Below, in pieces: positions 61,654-64,000 of a stretch of DNA of 64,000 nt (its first letter is position 1; each line of letters starts with the position of its first letter). The DNA comes from JAGOCV01 sp049445855 (GTDB taxonomy: Bacteria; Pseudomonadota; Gammaproteobacteria; Burkholderiales; Burkholderiaceae_C), in NCBI RefSeq assembly GCF_049445855.1, contig NZ_JBMSDV010000001.1, positions 434,001 through 498,000 of the forward strand, given 5' to 3'. The position numbers and the translations under genes were made by a program. Below the pieces are notes generated by a model. That model saw only the letters and a list, made by a program, of their open reading frames with translations. It was not told where the DNA came from and did not search any database.

Positions 61654-63057
61654 ATGCAAAGAAGAAACCTGTTGAACGCCGCCCTGACAGGTGCGGCCAC
61701 CGCCGTCGCAGCAGCCACGGTCAGTCGTCCGGCCTTCGCCGCGCTGCCCGACCATGCGCAGCACACCAGTGCCACGACTTCCGCGCCCCTTGCTCCAGAA
61801 GATGGCAGCTACAACCCCGTTGTCACGCTCAACGGCTGGACGCTTCCCTGGCGCATGAACAACGGCGTCAAGGAATTCCACCTCGTCGCCGAACCCGTCG
61901 TGCGCGAAATGGCACCCGGCTTCAAGGTCAACATGTGGGGCTACAACGGACAGAGCCCCGGCCCGACCATCGAAGTCGTCGAGGGCGACCGCGTGCGCCT
62001 CTTCGTCACCAACCGGCTGCCCGAGCACACCACGGTGCACTGGCACGGTCAACGCCTGCCCAACGGCATGGACGGGGTCGGCGGGCTCACGCAGCCGCAG
62101 ATTCCGGCGGGCAAGACCTTCGTCTACGAGTTCACCGCGCGCCGGCCCGGCACCTTCATGTACCACCCGCACGCCGACGAGATGGTGCAGATGGCCATGG
62201 GCATGATGGGCATGTGGATCACGCATCCCCGCAGGCGGCATCCGCTCATCGACCCGGTGCAGCGCGACTTCTGCTTCCTGCTGGCGGCCTACGACGTCGA
62301 ACCGGGTAGCCGAACACCGAAGGTCAACACCATGCTGGACCACAACATCTGGTCATGGAACTCTCGCGTGTTCCCGGGCATCGATTCGCTCAACGTGCGA
62401 CTGGGCGACCGCGTGCGCATCCGCGTAGGCAATCTGACGATGACGAACCACCCCATCCATCTGCACGGCCACGAGTTCACCGTCACCGGCACCGACGGTG
62501 GACCCGTGCCGAAAACGGCGCGCTGGCCCGAGGTCACCACGGATGTGGCGGTCGGCCAGATGCGGCAGCTCGACTTCATCGCCGACGAGGAAGGCGACTG
62601 GGCGATCCACTGCCACAAGAGCCACCACGTCATGGGCGCGATGGGCCACGACGTGCCCACCATGATCGGCGTGGACCACAGCGGCGTGGCGGAAAAGATC
62701 CGCAAGATCGTGCCGGACTACATGGTGATGGGCGACAAGGGCATGGCGGACATGGGCGCGATGGAGATGCCGCTGCCCGACAACACCTTCCCCATGATGA
62801 CCGGCACCGGCCCCTTCGGTCCGCTGGAAATGGGCGGGATGTTCTCGGTGCTCAAGGTGCGCGCCGACCAGAAGGCCGGCGACTACAGCGACCCGGGCTG
62901 GTTCACGCAGCCCGCGGGAACGCAGGCCCGCGAATGGACAGGCCCATTGCCCGAACCGAAGCGCGCGACGCGAGCCCCTGCGACAACCGGCGAGCCGGCA
63001 GGAACGGTCCGCAAGCCCGGTACCTCGGGCGCGCCCGACGCTCACAGACATCATTGA
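61654..63057 (+). CDS. Multicopper oxidase (CopA/CueO-like, Tat-exported)
   Basis: A 467-residue copper oxidase. The N-terminal MQRRNLLNAAL is Tat-like and ends near AFAA. Copper sites are HWHG (129-132), HPHADE (171-176), HPIHLHGH (266-273) and HCHKSHHVMG (319-328), with type 1 Cys320. The C-terminal 130 residues are Met-rich (MGDKGMADMGAMEM) and end in His (HRHH), suggesting extra Cu(I) binding. It oxidises Cu(I) to less toxic Cu(II) in the periplasm. It lies between the TolC-like and CusF-like genes. The length is shorter than typical three-domain CueO. Confidence 0.92.
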   Translation: MQRRNLLNAALTGAATAVAAATVSRPAFAALPDHAQHTSATTSAPLAPEDGSYNPVVTLNGWTLPWRMNNGVKEFHLVAEPVVREMAPGFKVNMWGYNGQSPGPTIEVVEGDRVRLFVTNRLPEHTTVHWHGQRLPNGMDGVGGLTQPQIPAGKTFVYEFTARRPGTFMYHPHADEMVQMAMGMMGMWITHPRRRHPLIDPVQRDFCFLLAAYDVEPGSRTPKVNTMLDHNIWSWNSRVFPGIDSLNVRLGDRVRIRVGNLTMTNHPIHLHGHEFTVTGTDGGPVPKTARWPEVTTDVAVGQMRQLDFIADEEGDWAIHCHKSHHVMGAMGHDVPTMIGVDHSGVAEKIRKIVPDYMVMGDKGMADMGAMEMPLPDNTFPMMTGTGPFGPLEMGGMFSVLKVRADQKAGDYSDPGWFTQPAGTQAREWTGPLPEPKRATRAPATTGEPAGTVRKPGTSGAPDAHRHH

Positions 63058-63083
63058 ATCGATCCATCAGACAGGACATCGAC

Positions 63084-63392
63084 ATGAAGAACACCCAACG
63101 ACTTCCCATTGCTGTCGCCATCGCCGCGCTGGGCTTCGCCGCCATTTCATCCGCGCAGGGTGCACTGCCCTGGGTCAACGCAGAAGTGCGCAAGGTCGAC
63201 CCGGCCGCGTCGAAGATAACCTTGCGGCACGAAGACATTCCCAATCTCGACATGCATGGCATGACCATGGTCTTCCAGGTGAAAGAACCTTCCCTGCTCG
63301 CCAACATCAGGTCCGGTGACAAGGTACGCTTTACGGTGGACAAGGTAAACGGCGCGTTCGTGGTGCAGAGCATGGAGCCTGCCGTGAAGTAG
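63084..63392 (+). CDS. CusF-like periplasmic copper-binding protein
   Basis: A 102-residue protein. The signal peptide ends near SSAQG. The CusF-domain block is DMHGMTMVFQV (Met57, Met60, Met62) preceded by LRHEDIPNLD (His49), which gives the Met/His Cu(I) site; the Trp of classic CusF is not at the usual place. The C-terminal KVRFTVDKVNGAFVV completes the barrel. It shuttles copper between the MCO and an efflux complex. It is last of the copper genes; no Cus adaptor or RND pump is present. Confidence 0.92.
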   Translation: MKNTQRLPIAVAIAALGFAAISSAQGALPWVNAEVRKVDPAASKITLRHEDIPNLDMHGMTMVFQVKEPSLLANIRSGDKVRFTVDKVNGAFVVQSMEPAVK

Positions 63393-63432
63393 CCGCGACC
63401 CCGTGACGCGGGCCACATGGATAATGCCCCGC

Positions 63433-64000
63433 ATGACTGTGAACAGAAGCCGCCCGCCCCGCCGGCATAACGCCATCACCGACGTGGCAGGCATCGAGGT
63501 CGGCCATTTCACCGACACACGCCGCCCCACGGGCTGCACCGTCATCATGGCGCGCGAAGGCGCAGTGGGCGGTGTGGACGTGCGGGGTGCCGCACCCGGT
63601 ACGCGCGAGACCGACCTGCTCGCGCCCGGCAATTCCGTTGACAAGGTCCATGCCATCATGCTCGCGGGTGGCAGTGCATGGGGGCTCGAGGCCGCCACCG
63701 GCGCCGTGCGCTGGCTGGAGGAGCAAGGCGTCGGCCTGGACATCGGCGTGGCGCGCATTCCGCTCGTGCCCTCTGCCGTGCTGTTCGACGTGCTGGTGGG
63801 CGATGCGTCCATCCGGCCCGACGCAGCGGCCGGCTACGCCGCGTGCGCGGCAGCATCCACGAAGCGGCCGGCCGAAGGCAACGTCGGCGCAGGCACGGGT
63901 GCCGCCGTCGGCAAGATCTTCGGCATCGCGCGCGCCATGAAGGGCGGCATCGGGAGTGCGTCGGTCACGGTGGACGGCGTGACGGTTGGCGCCATCGTCG
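63433..64000 (+). CDS. P1-family peptidase (DmpA/L-aminopeptidase, S58), 3' truncated by the window edge
   Basis: The frame is open from ATG 63433 (an ATG at 63424 is in frame) to the last base, giving the first 189 residues. NAITDVAGIEVGHFTDTRRPTGCTVI is the S58/DmpA start, followed by GVDVRGAAPGTRETDLL, AIMLAGGSAWGLEAATG and GNVGAGTGAAVGKI. The self-cleavage Asn-Ser/Thr site and catalytic residues lie beyond the window. Family members are aminopeptidases or endotype amidases. It follows the CusF-like gene by about 40 bases and is probably unrelated to copper. Confidence 0.9.
   Translation, partial: MTVNRSRPPRRHNAITDVAGIEVGHFTDTRRPTGCTVIMAREGAVGGVDVRGAAPGTRETDLLAPGNSVDKVHAIMLAGGSAWGLEAATGAVRWLEEQGVGLDIGVARIPLVPSAVLFDVLVGDASIRPDAAAGYAACAAASTKRPAEGNVGAGTGAAVGKIFGIARAMKGGIGSASVTVDGVTVGAIV

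Noticed and set aside
60010..62343. 777-codon open frame on - strand
   Set aside because: Antisense to the TolC-like and multicopper-oxidase genes; no domain of its own.

Overview
This 64-kb window is high-GC DNA from a proteobacterium, most likely a member of the Burkholderiales close to Comamonadaceae. The pointers are two tripartite-tricarboxylate (Bug) periplasmic receptors, a DUF3297 protein, many LysR/IclR/GntR-linked catabolic clusters, and the overall gene style. No species can be named from the sequence. I saw no rRNA, tRNA, CRISPR array or insertion sequence. Both ends cut genes: glnS on the left and a P1-family peptidase on the right. Coding density is very high, and no stretch over 300 bases lacks a gene.

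The window opens with the 3' part of glnS. A visibly AT-rich insert of about 3.1 kb (about 1511-4600) follows. It carries a DNA methyltransferase and a DGQHR-motif (DndB-like) protein, wedged without any intergenic space between glnS and a TruC pseudouridine synthase whose first codons also look foreign. This is the best candidate for an undescribed accessory or defence-type system.

5.3-13.9 kb holds a DUF3297 gene, a class V aminotransferase, two secreted or cytosolic hydrolases, a LysR-Bug-Rieske oxygenase-ferredoxin cluster, a second-type IF-1 gene and gshA. 14.2-19.1 kb is a CoA-linked catabolic cluster (enoyl-CoA hydratase, CaiB/BaiF CoA-transferase, Bug receptor, IclR regulator, FAH-family hydrolase) with a shared palindromic operator at both ends. 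19.1-25.7 kb has a PhlG-like hydrolase with its TetR regulator, an orphan ATP-synthase c-subunit gene, two cytochromes c, RluA, an exported intradiol dioxygenase, an SDR and a universal stress protein.

25.7-29.2 kb encodes ergothioneine synthesis (egtB, egtD) with a DUF427 protein and a 2OG-Fe dioxygenase. 29.3-38.6 kb has oxidoreductases, glycine-zipper and membrane proteins, a type II NADH dehydrogenase and a MacA-MacB-OprM efflux operon. 38.7-45.2 kb is an amino-acid cluster (ornithine cyclodeaminase-like, PhzF-like, a complete polar amino-acid ABC importer, and an XRE-cupin regulator). 45.2-54.5 kb has an enolase-superfamily enzyme, DUF502, an acyl-CoA ligase, a flavodoxin-fold protein, OsmC, and a GntR-controlled second amino-acid ABC importer.

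The right end, 54.5-63.4 kb, holds a glycerophosphodiesterase and then a metal-resistance block: ChrA, a PbrR/CadR-like MerR regulator divergent from a Zn/Cd/Pb P-type ATPase, two small envelope proteins, a TolC-like protein, a multicopper oxidase and a CusF-like copper chaperone.
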